A stretch of 64,000 bases of DNA from Pseudoalteromonas sp. N1230-9 (GTDB lineage: Bacteria; Pseudomonadota; Gammaproteobacteria; Enterobacterales; Alteromonadaceae), in contig NZ_CP090419.1 of assembly GCF_032716425.1 (NCBI RefSeq), forward strand, positions 2,048,001 through 2,112,000. Direction: 5' to 3'. Of the stretch, positions 18,020-27,695 are shown piece by piece (position 1 is the first letter of the stretch; each line of letters begins with the position of its first letter). The notes under the pieces were generated by a model. That model was not told the DNA's origin, made no database searches, and was given only the letters and a program-made list of their open reading frames with translations. The translations under genes were made by a program, and so were the position numbers.

Positions 18020-18362
18020 GTTCTTGAATACACTTATCAATTGAAATTCGGTAATTTTTAATACGCTCTCTTTGGAGTTCAAGCTGCTTTATATTTTCTT
18101 CAACTAGAGCTTGCTTTTGAATGAGGTAATGGCTGACTGCCTGCCAATCAAAATCCTCATTTTCTCCCTTTAAAGCAACCATATCTGACAAAGCAACACC
18201 CAGAGTTTGAGCCTCTTTTATTAGTTTGATTAGATGAATATTCTCTTGGCTATAAACTCGATACTTCCCTCGGCGAGAAACAGTTAGTAGCCCGACTGAT
18301 TCATAGAGTCTTATAGCTCTTTGTGTTGCCCCTGTGAGTTTTGACGCCTCATTGATATACAT
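18003..18362 (-). CDS. MerR-family transcriptional regulator
   Basis: 119-residue MerR regulator from the chosen start. The N-terminal winged helix-turn-helix begins MYINEASKLTGATQRAIRLYE and continues with the GRYRVYS-like wing (GKYRVYSQENIHLI). A coiled-coil dimerisation helix (about 80-112) and a short C terminus follow. There is only one Cys, near the C terminus, so metal sensing or a SoxR-type cluster is unlikely. In-frame starts at 18380-18383 exist, but only the ATG at 18362 has a good ribosome site (AAGGAAG, five bases away). Its stop codon lies within the operator of the downstream oxidoreductase gene, its probable target. Confidence 0.88.
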   Translation of the reverse strand: MYINEASKLTGATQRAIRLYESVGLLTVSRRGKYRVYSQENIHLIKLIKEAQTLGVALSDMVALKGENEDFDWQAVSHYLIQKQALVEENIKQLELQRERIKNYRISIDKCIQELDSHP

Positions 18363-18478
18363 TCGAACTTCCTTATTCATCAAATCAATTTATATAACAC
18401 GCTTTATTGTATTTATTTGAGCGTGTTAGCTATTAACAACTGCCATATTAAATACTTAAAGAGTGGTTTAAAATCAAT

Positions 18479-18506
18479 AAAAAAGGATCTGTTAAGATCC
18501 TTTTTT
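18479..18506. terminator. Bidirectional intrinsic terminator
   Basis: Ten-bp stem AAAAGGATCT / AGATCCTTTT with loop GTTA, A/T runs on both sides. It lies 40 bases beyond the minus-strand gene that ends at 18546, which it terminates. Confidence 0.85.
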
Positions 18507-18545
18507 GAAAAGTTAACTATGCTGGCAAATGTGCACTGCCAAATA

Positions 18546-19214
18546 TTATTTCGCAATCCAAGGAGTTGCACTTAATAACGCTCCATTATTACTTAGACGA
18601 GTTTCATCCTCCTCCCAGTCGTCAGTAACATTAATAAAACAGCGGTTTTCTTTACAGCTTACTCCATCTGCCGACATTGCATCTGTGCTATCAAACTTCA
18701 ACACAACGCCTTTTTGTTCAGGTAACAGGAACCACATTAGTTTGCTCACAAAAAAACCTGAAAGGTCGGAGAGTAGTTCATCAAATTCTTGGTCAAGAGC
18801 AAATAGGTTCGCTTTTGTTAATGCGAACTCATCCAGTTGTGTTGCCTCAATCTGTAACTTAAGCTGACAATCATGTTTAGGATTCATAGGCTGTACCACA
18901 ATCACAGCTTTGTCAGTATCTAACTGTTTATCAAAAGGCAGTAAAAGCTGCGCTTGCTCAGTATAAGTTAGATCAAACTCCTGCTGTTCAGTTATGATTT
19001 TTCCTGATTTAATTGTACATACTTCATTGCTAGCAATATCAGTTAAATAGAAATTCACTTGTGCATATTGAAATTCACCTTTATTGACCACTTTTAAGCG
19101 GTCATAAAAGCCATCATAAGCTACAACAAACTCACTCGCCGCGACCTTGAAGCTTGAAAAGCTTAAAGCCGCAACAGTGCCAATTACTTTCAACCATGAA
19201 AACGTTTTATTCAT
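18546..19214 (-). CDS. Exported protein, DUF2987-like
   Basis: 222-residue exported protein with a signal peptide (cleavage near KVAAS-EF). The mature part starts FVVAYDGFYDRLKVVNKG, which I recall as typical of the DUF2987 family of Vibrio/Shewanella/Pseudoalteromonas proteins of unknown function. Cys pairs (EVC...DC and SCKENRC) could form disulfides in the periplasm. The annotated ATG at 19214 overlaps the end of the Bax-like gene by 8 bases, so they form an operon; a TTG one codon earlier is less likely. Function unknown. Confidence 0.82.
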   Translation of the reverse strand: MNKTFSWLKVIGTVAALSFSSFKVAASEFVVAYDGFYDRLKVVNKGEFQYAQVNFYLTDIASNEVCTIKSGKIITEQQEFDLTYTEQAQLLLPFDKQLDTDKAVIVVQPMNPKHDCQLKLQIEATQLDEFALTKANLFALDQEFDELLSDLSGFFVSKLMWFLLPEQKGVVLKFDSTDAMSADGVSCKENRCFINVTDDWEEDETRLSNNGALLSATPWIAK

Positions 19215-20025
19215 CAAAGTATGCTCTGTTTTGATTAATCATTGTGTTTAATTCTTCTATGTACGCTTCACCACGCTCAGAGTATGACATCAACCCGTGT
19301 GTTAGCTTCGTCGCTTCAATAGGTTTTTGCTGACGTCGTAAGTCTTCGCGAATTGAGCGCAAATCTGAATATGCTGCGTGGGTATTAATATTTTTAAAAT
19401 AAGAACTGACTGCTGCACGCACAGACTTAAATGCAGTAACTTCGTGTGCGGCTTCATTTGCACGGCGTCGAGGAACCATGCCACAGCCCTTTTTGTAGCA
19501 CCACTGGCCAAAAAAGTTTAAGCCAATTCTTGCAAAGCGAGATGTTCCCCAAGCTGACTCATTTGCAGCCTGCATGAGTGCAAGTTCTTTTGGTATGATA
19601 TCTACACGCCGTAATGCTCGTGTAAGTGATAAAACATCCAGTGAGTTAGATAACTTGTAGCTAGCTAAGATTTTTTTAATATCTTGTTTTTGCTTGTTAG
19701 ATAAAGGCTCATTAAACTCAAGCATCATGCGGGCAATTTCTAACGTTGCACGTTGCTGTAAAATCTTTTTATTTTCAGCTTCAATGTGTGGACGAATAAA
19801 ATCAAAAAATGCATGCTTTTTTTCTTTTACATCTGTAAAGCTCGAAAAGTCAGGCAGCTTTACATTATGTAAAGGTTTCTCTTTTTTTTGTACACGTTGT
19901 GTTCCTTTTTTTGTGCTGTCTGATTGTTCTACGCCTTCAACAACATGGTCTGTATTTATAAATGGATAAAGTAATGCCCAAGTAAAGAAAGCGGTAAGTA
20001 AGCCTCGAAAAAGGTATTTAAGCAT
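19207..20025 (-). CDS. Bax-like glucosaminidase-domain protein
   Basis: 272-residue membrane-anchored protein. It has an N-terminal hydrophobic segment (YLFRGLLTAFFTWALLYPF), a linker, and from about residue 130 the glucosaminidase (Bax/FlgJ-type) domain with ALMQAANESAWGTSRFARIGLNFFGQWC, where the Glu of NESAWG is the catalytic acid. A C-terminal YSERGEAYIEELNTMI follows. It probably cleaves or remodels peptidoglycan in the periplasm. I prefer the ATG at 20025 because GAGAGA precedes it and the hydrophobic anchor then begins at residue 4; the upstream TG-start adds 16 basic, unconserved residues. It overlaps the DUF2987-like gene. Confidence 0.88.
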   Translation of the reverse strand: MLKYLFRGLLTAFFTWALLYPFINTDHVVEGVEQSDSTKKGTQRVQKKEKPLHNVKLPDFSSFTDVKEKKHAFFDFIRPHIEAENKKILQQRATLEIARMMLEFNEPLSNKQKQDIKKILASYKLSNSLDVLSLTRALRRVDIIPKELALMQAANESAWGTSRFARIGLNFFGQWCYKKGCGMVPRRRANEAAHEVTAFKSVRAAVSSYFKNINTHAAYSDLRSIREDLRRQQKPIEATKLTHGLMSYSERGEAYIEELNTMINQNRAYFDE

Positions 20026-20237
20026 GTATTCTCTCAAGTAAACAACAACTCTGTGCGGCAACGTCACGCACACATAAAAGCGAATTATATCAAAGGGTAT
20101 TTTTTTTGGCGAATTTCACTAAAAAGGTTACTTAATAGCCTTACAATTTATTTAGAGCTTCAAGTAATTAGCTCGCATTTTTCAAGTGCTTGCGTATACT
20201 AAAAGGCACCTGAGCGAGTAATTACAAGGTTCTTTTT

Positions 20238-21533
20238 ATGTGCCAATATTGGCAAGCCCGTATTATTGATCAACAAAAATATCGCCCAAATGATAACCGT
20301 TCTGCGTGGCAAGTAGACAGATCGCGTATCATACACGCAGCCGCATTTAGGCGTTTACAGGCAAAAACGCAAATAATGGGCATTGGCCTTAATGATTTTT
20401 ACCGAACTCGCCTTACACATTCCCTTGAAGTTGCGCAAATTGGCAGTGGCCTACTTAGACATTTAAAAACGCAACACGCTAATTTTAAACATTTTCCCAG
20501 TGCAAGTTTACTTGAAACTCTGTGTTTAGCTCATGATATAGGCCATCCCCCTTTTGGACATGGTGGAGAAATAGCACTTAACTTTATGATGCGTGAAAAT
20601 GGTGGATTTGAAGGCAATGCGCAAACATTAAGAATCGTCTCTAAACTGGAACCATATAGTAATGGTTTTGGTATGAACTTAACACGCCGCACTTTACTTG
20701 GGTTTATCAAATACCCAGCGTTTATTGATGATTTATGGCATACAGTTCCACCTTTAAGTGAAAAAAGAAGCTTTATAAAAGCAGATCATTGGCGCCCTGC
20801 TAAAGGGTTATATAAAGATGATCAAGATGTATTTAACTGGATAATCGCCCCTCTGTCAGGCGATGATAAAAAGCTTTTGTCTAGTCATTACCAAGCCGAT
20901 GAATTTAGAGCTAGAACCCATTATAAATCACTCGACGCTGCAATTATGGAGTTGGCTGATGACATTGCCTATGCCGTGCACGATCTCGAAGATGCCATAG
21001 CGACAGAAGTGCTTACCCTTTCAGATTGGCTCAATCACGCTCAACTACAATTAGAAGCCCTTAATTCACCTTGGTTAAACGAGCACTTAAGTTCAATAAC
21101 CAAACGGCTATTTTCAGAATACGAGTATGAGCGCAAAGATGCTATCGGAGAGCTGGTTAACACCTTTATTATTAATGCTCAGTTAGTAGTTCAAAACGCT
21201 GATTTTGAATCTGAAATATTGCAATACACAGTCAGCTTACCTGATGAATTTGCAGCCATTCTCAATGTTTTAAAGCATTTTGTGTTTAAACGCTTAATTC
21301 GGGAACCCAAAATGCAGCAAGTTGAATTTAAAGGACAAAATCTATTGATTGAGCTGTTCAGTGCTTTTGCCAGTGATCCTATGCGTTTGCTACCCGAAAC
21401 AACACAAGAAATGTGGTTGAATGCTCATGATAAGCAAGAAAACTCAATGCGCATTATTTGTGATTATTTATCAGGAATGAGTGATGAATACGCATATAAG
21501 ACCTATCAACGGTTATTTCTTCCTGTTAGTTAA
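20238..21533 (+). CDS. dgt: dGTPase-like deoxyguanosine triphosphohydrolase (HD domain)
   Basis: 431-residue HD-domain triphosphohydrolase of the dGTPase family. The metal-binding HD signature is intact: RLTHSLEVAQ (His61), LAHDIGHPPFGHGGE (His99, Asp100) and ADDIAYAVHDLED. The N terminus has the conserved SRIIHAAAFRRLQAKTQ nucleotide-site region. These enzymes hydrolyse dGTP or other dNTPs to the nucleoside and tripolyphosphate; some homologues also protect against phage by depleting dNTPs. It is a single gene with its own upstream region. Whether it is strict Dgt or the broader dNTPase subfamily cannot be told from sequence reading. Confidence 0.93.
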   Translation: MCQYWQARIIDQQKYRPNDNRSAWQVDRSRIIHAAAFRRLQAKTQIMGIGLNDFYRTRLTHSLEVAQIGSGLLRHLKTQHANFKHFPSASLLETLCLAHDIGHPPFGHGGEIALNFMMRENGGFEGNAQTLRIVSKLEPYSNGFGMNLTRRTLLGFIKYPAFIDDLWHTVPPLSEKRSFIKADHWRPAKGLYKDDQDVFNWIIAPLSGDDKKLLSSHYQADEFRARTHYKSLDAAIMELADDIAYAVHDLEDAIATEVLTLSDWLNHAQLQLEALNSPWLNEHLSSITKRLFSEYEYERKDAIGELVNTFIINAQLVVQNADFESEILQYTVSLPDEFAAILNVLKHFVFKRLIREPKMQQVEFKGQNLLIELFSAFASDPMRLLPETTQEMWLNAHDKQENSMRIICDYLSGMSDEYAYKTYQRLFLPVS

Positions 21534-21628
21534 TCATTTTTTGTGTGTGCCTAAAAGTTGGTCTAGTCTTAAGTAATTAGAACTAAATAACAAATTTTTC
21601 ACGCATTAAATGAACATGGATTGCAATA

Positions 21629-22720
21629 ATGCTTCAACGATACTTACTACTTAGTGCAATACTAGCTCACTCCCCAATGAGCTATAGCACTGACACTCTT
21701 CCCGACCCATTACTTAAAGAACGCGAGATTATTATTAAAGATGCCTCAAAGTTTGATTGGATCCGCTTAAATTCAGGCGAGTGGCTCAAGGGTGAACTCA
21801 TATCAATGTATGGCAAAGAACTTGAGTTTGACAGTGACATACTCGATACACAAATTATAGACCGCGAAGATGTCTACATGATTATATCTGAACGCCACCA
21901 CACGGTACGTTTTAATGATGGTCATGAACTTAGCGGTAGTTTAAATATTTCAGGTGGTTATGTACGTGTTGGTGATTCTCCTGCCAAATACCGCTATAAC
22001 GATCTTGTGTCGATTGCTCCATCGATTGACAGTGAGTTAAGTGCATGGACAGTTAAAATATCGCTCGGCGCTAATTTATCACGCGGTAATACTGACCAAA
22101 CAGAATACTCTGCGCAAGCTGATATAAAACGCCGCACTGCTTCGAGTCGTTTCCTCGCTGAGTTTTTAGGTTATCGCACAACCAATGACAATGAAGTCAC
22201 TAAAAACAACATCCGAGCCAATGGGACATTCGACTGGTTTTACACACAAAAAATGTATTTTCGCCCTATTTTCTTTGAGTATTACCGTGACCCATTTCAA
22301 AATATTGCCAATAAATACACTATAGGTGCGGGTGTTGGTTATTATGTCATGGATACAGATAAAACTGAGTGGGACTTTTCTACAGGTCCAGCATTTCAGA
22401 AAACTCAATTTGATACTGTGGCGGTTGATGAAGACGAAAGTAATTCATCCATGTCGTATTTTCTTGGCACTAATTTTGAGCATGAAATAACGAAAAAAAT
22501 AGATTTTACATTTAACTATCGTTACTTATTCGCCGATGCCGATTCAGGCGGAGATTCTCAGTATGCTATGGCTAGCTTTGAAACTGAAATCACCGAAGAT
22601 ATCGATTTTGATGTGTCACTCGTATGGGACTATCTAGCTGAGCCAATTGCTGATGAAAACGGACTCGTGCCAGAAAAAGAAGATTATAAAATGATATTCG
22701 CGTTGGGTATCGATTTGTAA
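21629..22720 (+). CDS. DUF481 (YdiY-like) outer-membrane beta-barrel protein
   Basis: 363-residue exported protein. It has an N-terminal signal peptide, a first domain (about 30-130) with a strand-rich region (FDWIRLNSGEWLKGELISMY and a repeat RFNDGHELSGSL), then a DUF481 beta-barrel from about residue 140. The barrel starts VKISLGANLSRGNTDQTEYS and ends in aromatic strands MIFALGIDL. E. coli YdiY and salt-induced outer-membrane proteins belong to this family; function is poorly defined. It is a single gene ending 15 bases before a 32-bp palindrome. Confidence 0.88.
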   Translation: MLQRYLLLSAILAHSPMSYSTDTLPDPLLKEREIIIKDASKFDWIRLNSGEWLKGELISMYGKELEFDSDILDTQIIDREDVYMIISERHHTVRFNDGHELSGSLNISGGYVRVGDSPAKYRYNDLVSIAPSIDSELSAWTVKISLGANLSRGNTDQTEYSAQADIKRRTASSRFLAEFLGYRTTNDNEVTKNNIRANGTFDWFYTQKMYFRPIFFEYYRDPFQNIANKYTIGAGVGYYVMDTDKTEWDFSTGPAFQKTQFDTVAVDEDESNSSMSYFLGTNFEHEITKKIDFTFNYRYLFADADSGGDSQYAMASFETEITEDIDFDVSLVWDYLAEPIADENGLVPEKEDYKMIFALGIDL

Positions 22721-22735
22721 GTGTCTTAACTCAAA

Positions 22736-22767
22736 CAATCACACCGAGCAATTGCTCGGTGTGATTG
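22736..22767. terminator. 32-bp perfect palindrome between convergent genes
   Basis: CAATCACACCGAGCAA followed by its exact reverse complement, a fully self-complementary 32-mer that would fold with an AATT loop. It lies between the convergent DUF481 and prolyl oligopeptidase genes. Neither strand has a clear T-run after it, so it is either a non-canonical bidirectional terminator or a protein binding site. Confidence 0.5.
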
Positions 22768-22788
22768 CTTAGCCACATTACCTGTTTA

Positions 22789-24942
22789 CTAAAGGCTTTT
22801 TACACCCATATTATAAAGTGTAAAACCATAAATATCAGCGTACATATCAATAACCTTGCTAGTAGGAGTACCCGCTCCATGCCCTGCATTTGTCTCAATG
22901 CGAATCAGGTACGGGTTTTGTTTTGCACCTTTTTCTTGTAATTCAGCAGCAAACTTAAATGAATGCGCAGGCACCACACGGTCATCATGATCCCCTGTTG
23001 TCACTAAAGTCGCAGGATAACTTACACCCGCTTTAACATTGTGAACAGGCGAGTAGCCTTTTAAGTAATCGAACATTTCTTTACTTTGCTCACTAGTACC
23101 GTAGTCATACGCCCAACCAGCACCCGCTGTAAAGGTGTGGTAACGCAGCATATCTAAAACACCTACAGCAGGAAGCGCAACTTTAAATAGCTCAGGACGC
23201 TGTGTCATAACCGCACCGACTAATAAGCCACCATTAGAACCACCACGTACCGCTAAGTAATCAGGTGAGCTGTATTGCTTTTCGTTTAAGTACTCAGCAG
23301 CAGCAATAAAGTCATCAAATACATTTTGCTTTTTAAGCTGTGTACCATTCACATGCCACGCTTTACCGTACTCGCCACCACCACGAATATTAGCAACAGC
23401 ATACACACCACCGTGCTCAAGCCATGCCGCAACCGTAGGGCTGTAGCTTGGTGTTAGGCTCACGTTAAAGCCACCATAACCATATAAAATAGTTGGATTT
23501 TTACCGTTAAGTTCCGTGCCTTTTTTGTATGAGATAATCATCGGCACTTTAGTGCCATCTTTTGATGTATAGAATACTTGTTCAGAAATATAGTCTTCGC
23601 TATTAAACTTAGCGCCCGACTTGCGATACACATCAGACTTGCCTGATTCAACATCAAACGAATAGGTATTACCTGGCGTGGTGTAATTTGTGAATGAGTA
23701 ATACAGAGTTTCTGCATCGTGCTTACCACTAAAGCCATATGCAGTGCCCACACCTGGTAGGCTGATATCGCGCACCAGTTTACCTGATTTATCGTATTGT
23801 TTTACTTGCGAAATCGCATCAACCATATACTTAGCAAAGAAGTAGTCACCGCCTTTTGAAATACTAAGTACATTGTCAGTTTCAGGGATTAAATCTTGCC
23901 AATTTTCAGGGCTTGGATCAGCGGCATCGACTGTCACTACACGCATATTTGGTGCGTTTAAGTTAGTAACTAAATAGAGTTTCGAGCCGTCATTATCAAT
24001 TATAGAAGTATCTGAGTCTGTGTTATCTAAAATCGTCACTAGCTTGCTGTCAGGCTGAGTTAAATCTTTGATAAACAATTTATTACCTGAAGTTGAAGTA
24101 CTAGCAGCGATAATTAAATAACGATTATCACGAGTTACCTCTGCGCCAATATAACGGTGCTTTTGTGCCTCTGTGCCACCATAAATTAATTGGTCATCAG
24201 CTTGCGCTGTGCCTAATTTGTGATAATAAACTTTATGTTGATCTGTTTTCGCAGACAGCTCACTTCCTTTTGGCTTATCGTAGCTCGAGTAATAGAAACC
24301 TTCGTTACCAAGCCAAGCAATACCACTAAATTTCACATCGACTAATGCTTCTTCAATTGGCTGTTTTGTCGCTGTATCAATAATGATAATTTTACGCCAA
24401 TCACTGCCGCCTTCAGAGATTTGATAAGCTGCTAACGTACCGTCTTCTGTGAAGGTTAAGCCCGACATTGAGGTTGTGCCGTCGCTACTAAAAGTATTTG
24501 GATCTAAAAACACTTCAGCTTCTGAGTCGCCTTTTTTACGATAAACCACATACTGATTTTGTAGACCATCGTTTTTATAAAAGTAGGTGTACTCACCCTC
24601 TTTAAACGGCGCTGTCACTTTTTCGTAGTTCATCAGCTTTTCGAGCGTGGTTTTAAGCTCATCGCGATAAGGAATATTTTTTAGATAAGAAAACGTAACG
24701 TCATTTTCGGCTTTCACCCATTGTGCGGTTTCGTCGCTCATATCGTCTTCTAACCAACGATATGGGTCTGCTACTTGCTCACCGAAATATTCGTCAACAA
24801 CATTGCCTTTTTTAGTTTCTGGATAATTCACAGCAGCTTTAACCTCTGCAGTTTTTACAGTTTGTTCTGTGTTTGTTGGGGTTGATTCACCACACCCCGC
24901 CAGTGCAACAACTATCGCACATGCAAGCGTTTTCTTGATCAT
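22789..24942 (-). CDS. Prolyl oligopeptidase (S9A family), lipoprotein form
   Basis: 717-residue serine peptidase. It begins with a lipoprotein signal (lipobox VALAGC), so it is probably membrane-tethered in the periplasm. Domains are an N-terminal S9 region starting [27 protein letters not shown], a beta-propeller (about 110-440), and the alpha/beta-hydrolase domain with GGSNGG (Ser569), [14 protein letters not shown] (Asp) and NAGHGAG (His), completing the triad. It cleaves short peptides after proline. It is monocistronic, and length and motifs are normal. Confidence 0.95.
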   Translation of the reverse strand: MIKKTLACAIVVALAGCGESTPTNTEQTVKTAEVKAAVNYPETKKGNVVDEYFGEQVADPYRWLEDDMSDETAQWVKAENDVTFSYLKNIPYRDELKTTLEKLMNYEKVTAPFKEGEYTYFYKNDGLQNQYVVYRKKGDSEAEVFLDPNTFSSDGTTSMSGLTFTEDGTLAAYQISEGGSDWRKIIIIDTATKQPIEEALVDVKFSGIAWLGNEGFYYSSYDKPKGSELSAKTDQHKVYYHKLGTAQADDQLIYGGTEAQKHRYIGAEVTRDNRYLIIAASTSTSGNKLFIKDLTQPDSKLVTILDNTDSDTSIIDNDGSKLYLVTNLNAPNMRVVTVDAADPSPENWQDLIPETDNVLSISKGGDYFFAKYMVDAISQVKQYDKSGKLVRDISLPGVGTAYGFSGKHDAETLYYSFTNYTTPGNTYSFDVESGKSDVYRKSGAKFNSEDYISEQVFYTSKDGTKVPMIISYKKGTELNGKNPTILYGYGGFNVSLTPSYSPTVAAWLEHGGVYAVANIRGGGEYGKAWHVNGTQLKKQNVFDDFIAAAEYLNEKQYSSPDYLAVRGGSNGGLLVGAVMTQRPELFKVALPAVGVLDMLRYHTFTAGAGWAYDYGTSEQSKEMFDYLKGYSPVHNVKAGVSYPATLVTTGDHDDRVVPAHSFKFAAELQEKGAKQNPYLIRIETNAGHGAGTPTSKVIDMYADIYGFTLYNMGVKSL

Positions 24943-25050
24943 AATAGGTTTACTTGTTGGTCATTATTAACAAAATGAAAATAAAGTTAATACCCATTAA
25001 TGTCTAGTAATTTGCGCCTAAACACGGGTAGAGCTGTAAACCAATGTAAA

Positions 25051-25081
25051 AACAAAAAAGCCACGCAATTTACGTGGCTTT
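25051..25081 (-). terminator. Intrinsic terminator of the aminotransferase gene
   Basis: Stem AAAGCCACG / CGTGGCTTT with a seven-base loop (25057-25081), followed on the minus strand by TTTTTTGTTTTT. It lies 17 bases beyond the gene. Confidence 0.88.
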
Positions 25082-25098
25082 CCATATTTACTGCTCAA

Positions 25099-26094
25099 TT
25101 ATACTTTTGTTAACCAGCCGTGTTTATCCGCTGATTTACCCCATTGAATATCATTCAATGCCTGGCGTAATTTTGCGACTTTTTCGCCAGGTTCGCCCGA
25201 ACCCACTTTAAACTCTTGGTCATTATGAATAAGCGTGCCAACCGACGTCAGTACCGCAGCGGTACCCGATAATGCAGCTTCAGTGCCTGGTTTAGCGGCT
25301 CTTTCAAGCAACTCAGACACAGTAAAATTACGTTCAGATACGGTCATACCTAAATCTTTCGCAATCGTTAAAATACTATTACGCGTTACACCGTGTAAGA
25401 ATGTGCTATCAAGTGCTTTTGTGATGATTTCATCCCCATCAATTAGAATGAAGTTTGCAGCACCGGTTTCTTGTACATCGCCACCTGGGCAGAATAAAAT
25501 TTGGTCTGCTTGGTGCTCAGAGCGAGCCTGTAAGATTGGACCTAATGCACTTGCGTAGTTACCACCACTTTTCACCATACCCATATGTGGCGCACAGCGC
25601 ATGCCATCTTCTTCAAGTAATACACGTAGTGCCGTTGCGCCACCAGCAAAGTAATCACCCACTGGCGAAAGTAATACATAAAGCAATGAACTCATTGACG
25701 GCGCAGCCGCTTTACCAATCGCCGCTTCTGTCCCAATGTGCGTAGGGCGAATATACATAGACCCCGGAGGGGTCGGTGTTTCGTCTGCATACTCTTTTAC
25801 AATGTCTTTAATCATTTGCTCAAGCATGCTTTCGTCAAAGTCAGGTAAGTTTAGTAACTTAGAGCTTTGTTTCATACGCGCGATGTTAGCATCCATACGA
25901 AAGATATAGACCGTGCCATCTTCATGACGAAATGCTTTTAATCCTTCAAAACAGGTGCTTGAGTAATGTAATACGTGAGCACCCGCATGTAATTCGATTT
26001 TATCAGATGGGACCAGCGCGCTTTCACTCCATGAGTTATCAGCAAAACGTGCTTGGATCATTTGTGGCATAAATACAGTACCAAATGCGGCCAT
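25099..26094 (-). CDS. ilvE: Branched-chain amino acid aminotransferase
   Basis: 331-residue fold-type IV PLP enzyme that interconverts Leu, Ile and Val with their 2-oxo acids. Recognised by HYSSTCFEGLKAFR, the phosphate-binding region GMVKSGGNYASALGPILQA with the PLP lysine, and QETGAANFILI, all typical of the longer BCAT subgroup (as in the eukaryotic enzymes) rather than the ~305-residue E. coli IlvE type. It is monocistronic with its own terminator. Confidence 0.93.
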   Translation of the reverse strand: MAAFGTVFMPQMIQARFADNSWSESALVPSDKIELHAGAHVLHYSSTCFEGLKAFRHEDGTVYIFRMDANIARMKQSSKLLNLPDFDESMLEQMIKDIVKEYADETPTPPGSMYIRPTHIGTEAAIGKAAAPSMSSLLYVLLSPVGDYFAGGATALRVLLEEDGMRCAPHMGMVKSGGNYASALGPILQARSEHQADQILFCPGGDVQETGAANFILIDGDEIITKALDSTFLHGVTRNSILTIAKDLGMTVSERNFTVSELLERAAKPGTEAALSGTAAVLTSVGTLIHNDQEFKVGSGEPGEKVAKLRQALNDIQWGKSADKHGWLTKV

Positions 26095-26213
26095 TGTTGT
26101 TCTCTCTTGTTTGGACTACTTTTACCCCATTGTATGCTAATCCATCCCTGTTTAACCATAGCAAACTAGTGCCTTTTATCGATTAAAGTGATAATAATTC
26201 GACCGTTTAGTAC

Positions 26214-26241
26214 AAAAAATGCGCAACCTAAGCTGCGCATT
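26214..26241 (-). terminator. Intrinsic terminator of the DUF962-SDR operon
   Basis: Stem AATGCGCA / TGCGCATT with an 8-base loop (26218-26241), followed on the minus strand by TTTTTGTA. It lies 37 bases beyond the dehydrogenase stop. Confidence 0.8.
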
Positions 26242-26278
26242 GTTTACTAAGAATTATTCACTGGCAAATGACAATGGA

Positions 26279-27067
26279 TTACCGATAATTCATTTTTGCT
26301 GTGAGGCGATTAAAAAAGCTTGGGAAAAAACGCTTAATGGTCGGTGCTAAACCACTTATTCCTTCACCAATCACAACCTCATCTTTCTCGGCTTCAATGG
26401 CTTTAATCATTTTTGCAGCGGCTTTTGCGACATCCATGCCATTTTCGATTGATTGCTCTGGCTTATTTTGCGGCTTACCTTGGCCATCTAACGAATTATG
26501 CGCAATGGCTGTTTTAATTGAGCCTGGGCAAATAGTCAGGCAATTCACATTTTTATCGGCTAATTCTGCTCTTAAGCAATCCATAAAACCCACGACCGCA
26601 TATTTGGAACCCGAATAACCGGTTCTGAACTTTGAACCGACTTTACCCGCCACACTGCTAATTGATACCACCATGCCCATACCTTGTTTCACCATCTGTG
26701 GTACAACGGCTTTCGTTAAGGCAATTAAACCAAAGTAATTCACTTCCATTAGTTGGCGATAAACTGTAAATTCATTTTCTAAAAATAAACTACGCTGCGA
26801 CACCCCACCGTTATTGATAAGCACATCAATGCGGCCAATTTGCTCAATCACCGCAGGCATATCCTCAAGTAAGGCTTCAGGCTTTGCCAAATCAAGGGCG
26901 ACCACATGGTGATTACCGCCAAGTCTTGTATTAAGAGCGTTGAGTTTTTCCTCATTACGGGCAGACAGTATTAGCGTTGCACCTTTTGCCGCCAGTTGCT
27001 CACAAAGTGCCTCACCAATTCCAGAAGATGCCCCTGTTACCCAAACTGTTTTACCATTTAATTGCAT
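26279..27067 (-). CDS. Short-chain dehydrogenase/reductase
   Basis: 262-residue classical SDR. Rossmann TGASSGIGEALCEQLA (cofactor site, residues 11-17), NNGGVSQ, catalytic Ser in VVSISSVAGK and YSGSKYAV (Tyr and Lys of the YxxxK motif) are all present. It resembles DHRS7-like SDRs; the substrate is unknown. It is 21 bases downstream of the DUF962 gene on the same strand, so probably co-transcribed with it. The DUF962/Mpo1 family acts on 2-hydroxy fatty acids in yeast, which hints at lipid metabolism but proves nothing. Confidence 0.92.
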   Translation of the reverse strand: MQLNGKTVWVTGASSGIGEALCEQLAAKGATLILSARNEEKLNALNTRLGGNHHVVALDLAKPEALLEDMPAVIEQIGRIDVLINNGGVSQRSLFLENEFTVYRQLMEVNYFGLIALTKAVVPQMVKQGMGMVVSISSVAGKVGSKFRTGYSGSKYAVVGFMDCLRAELADKNVNCLTICPGSIKTAIAHNSLDGQGKPQNKPEQSIENGMDVAKAAAKMIKAIEAEKDEVVIGEGISGLAPTIKRFFPSFFNRLTAKMNYR

Positions 27068-27088
27068 GTGTGTTCCTTACTATTGTTG

Positions 27089-27592
27089 TTATGCTTTGTT
27101 AGGCCCTGCATGTTGTTCGATATGATCAGCAATATCTTTATAAAAACCAAGCATAATCAAGAACTCTGCTAATACAAATAAAGGCCCTATTACCAAACCA
27201 ATTAAATCATCAACAAAGGCTGGCTTTTTACCTTCAAAATAGTGACCAATAAACTGAAATACCCAACCAACAACGAAACTACCAATACTCACAGCTAGCC
27301 ATAACTCTGTTGAAAGCGACACCACAGGATCAGCAGCAATGCTCAACAAACTCAAGCATACAGCCATAATTAACCCCATAGATAAGCTAAGTAATAAGTA
27401 ATAAAGACAAGTGAGTGCAATCACCACGGTTGCCAAGGAGATAACAGCAGGTTCAGAGGTAAGCGTGACGCGTTGCAATAAACAAATAATTGCAAACACA
27501 ATTAATGGGATACCAATAAAGTGAGTGTAAATATTGCGTTTTGAGCGGTGGTAGAGGGCGTAATTTGTTAATTGTTGTTTTAATGTTTTCAT
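27089..27592 (-). CDS. DUF962 / Mpo1-like membrane protein
   Basis: 167-residue membrane protein with four to five helices. The start KTLKQQLTNYALYHRSKRNIYTHFIGIPL carries the family pattern Y-x-x-x-H-x-x-x-N-x-x-x-H-x-x-G-x-P, and the later QFIGHYFEGKKPA holds the second histidine group. These match DUF962, whose yeast member Mpo1 is an iron-dependent dioxygenase of 2-hydroxy fatty acid oxidation. The metal-binding His pattern is intact. I chose the ATG at 27592 because AGGAAAAATA precedes it; the upstream in-frame codon at 27619 lacks a ribosome site. Confidence 0.88.
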   Translation of the reverse strand: MKTLKQQLTNYALYHRSKRNIYTHFIGIPLIVFAIICLLQRVTLTSEPAVISLATVVIALTCLYYLLLSLSMGLIMAVCLSLLSIAADPVVSLSTELWLAVSIGSFVVGWVFQFIGHYFEGKKPAFVDDLIGLVIGPLFVLAEFLIMLGFYKDIADHIEQHAGPNKA

Positions 27593-27695
27593 TATTTTTC
27601 CTGCCAAAACTGTGTTCAAAGTTCAGATTAGCAGATAATTCACCGCAAAGAATGTCAACTAGCCGACATTTGACGAACCGGCATTAACTTACACA

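Noticed and set aside
20238..21533. dGTPase as part of a defence island
   Set aside because: Some homologues are antiphage, but here it is a lone core-like gene with no mobile or defence neighbours.
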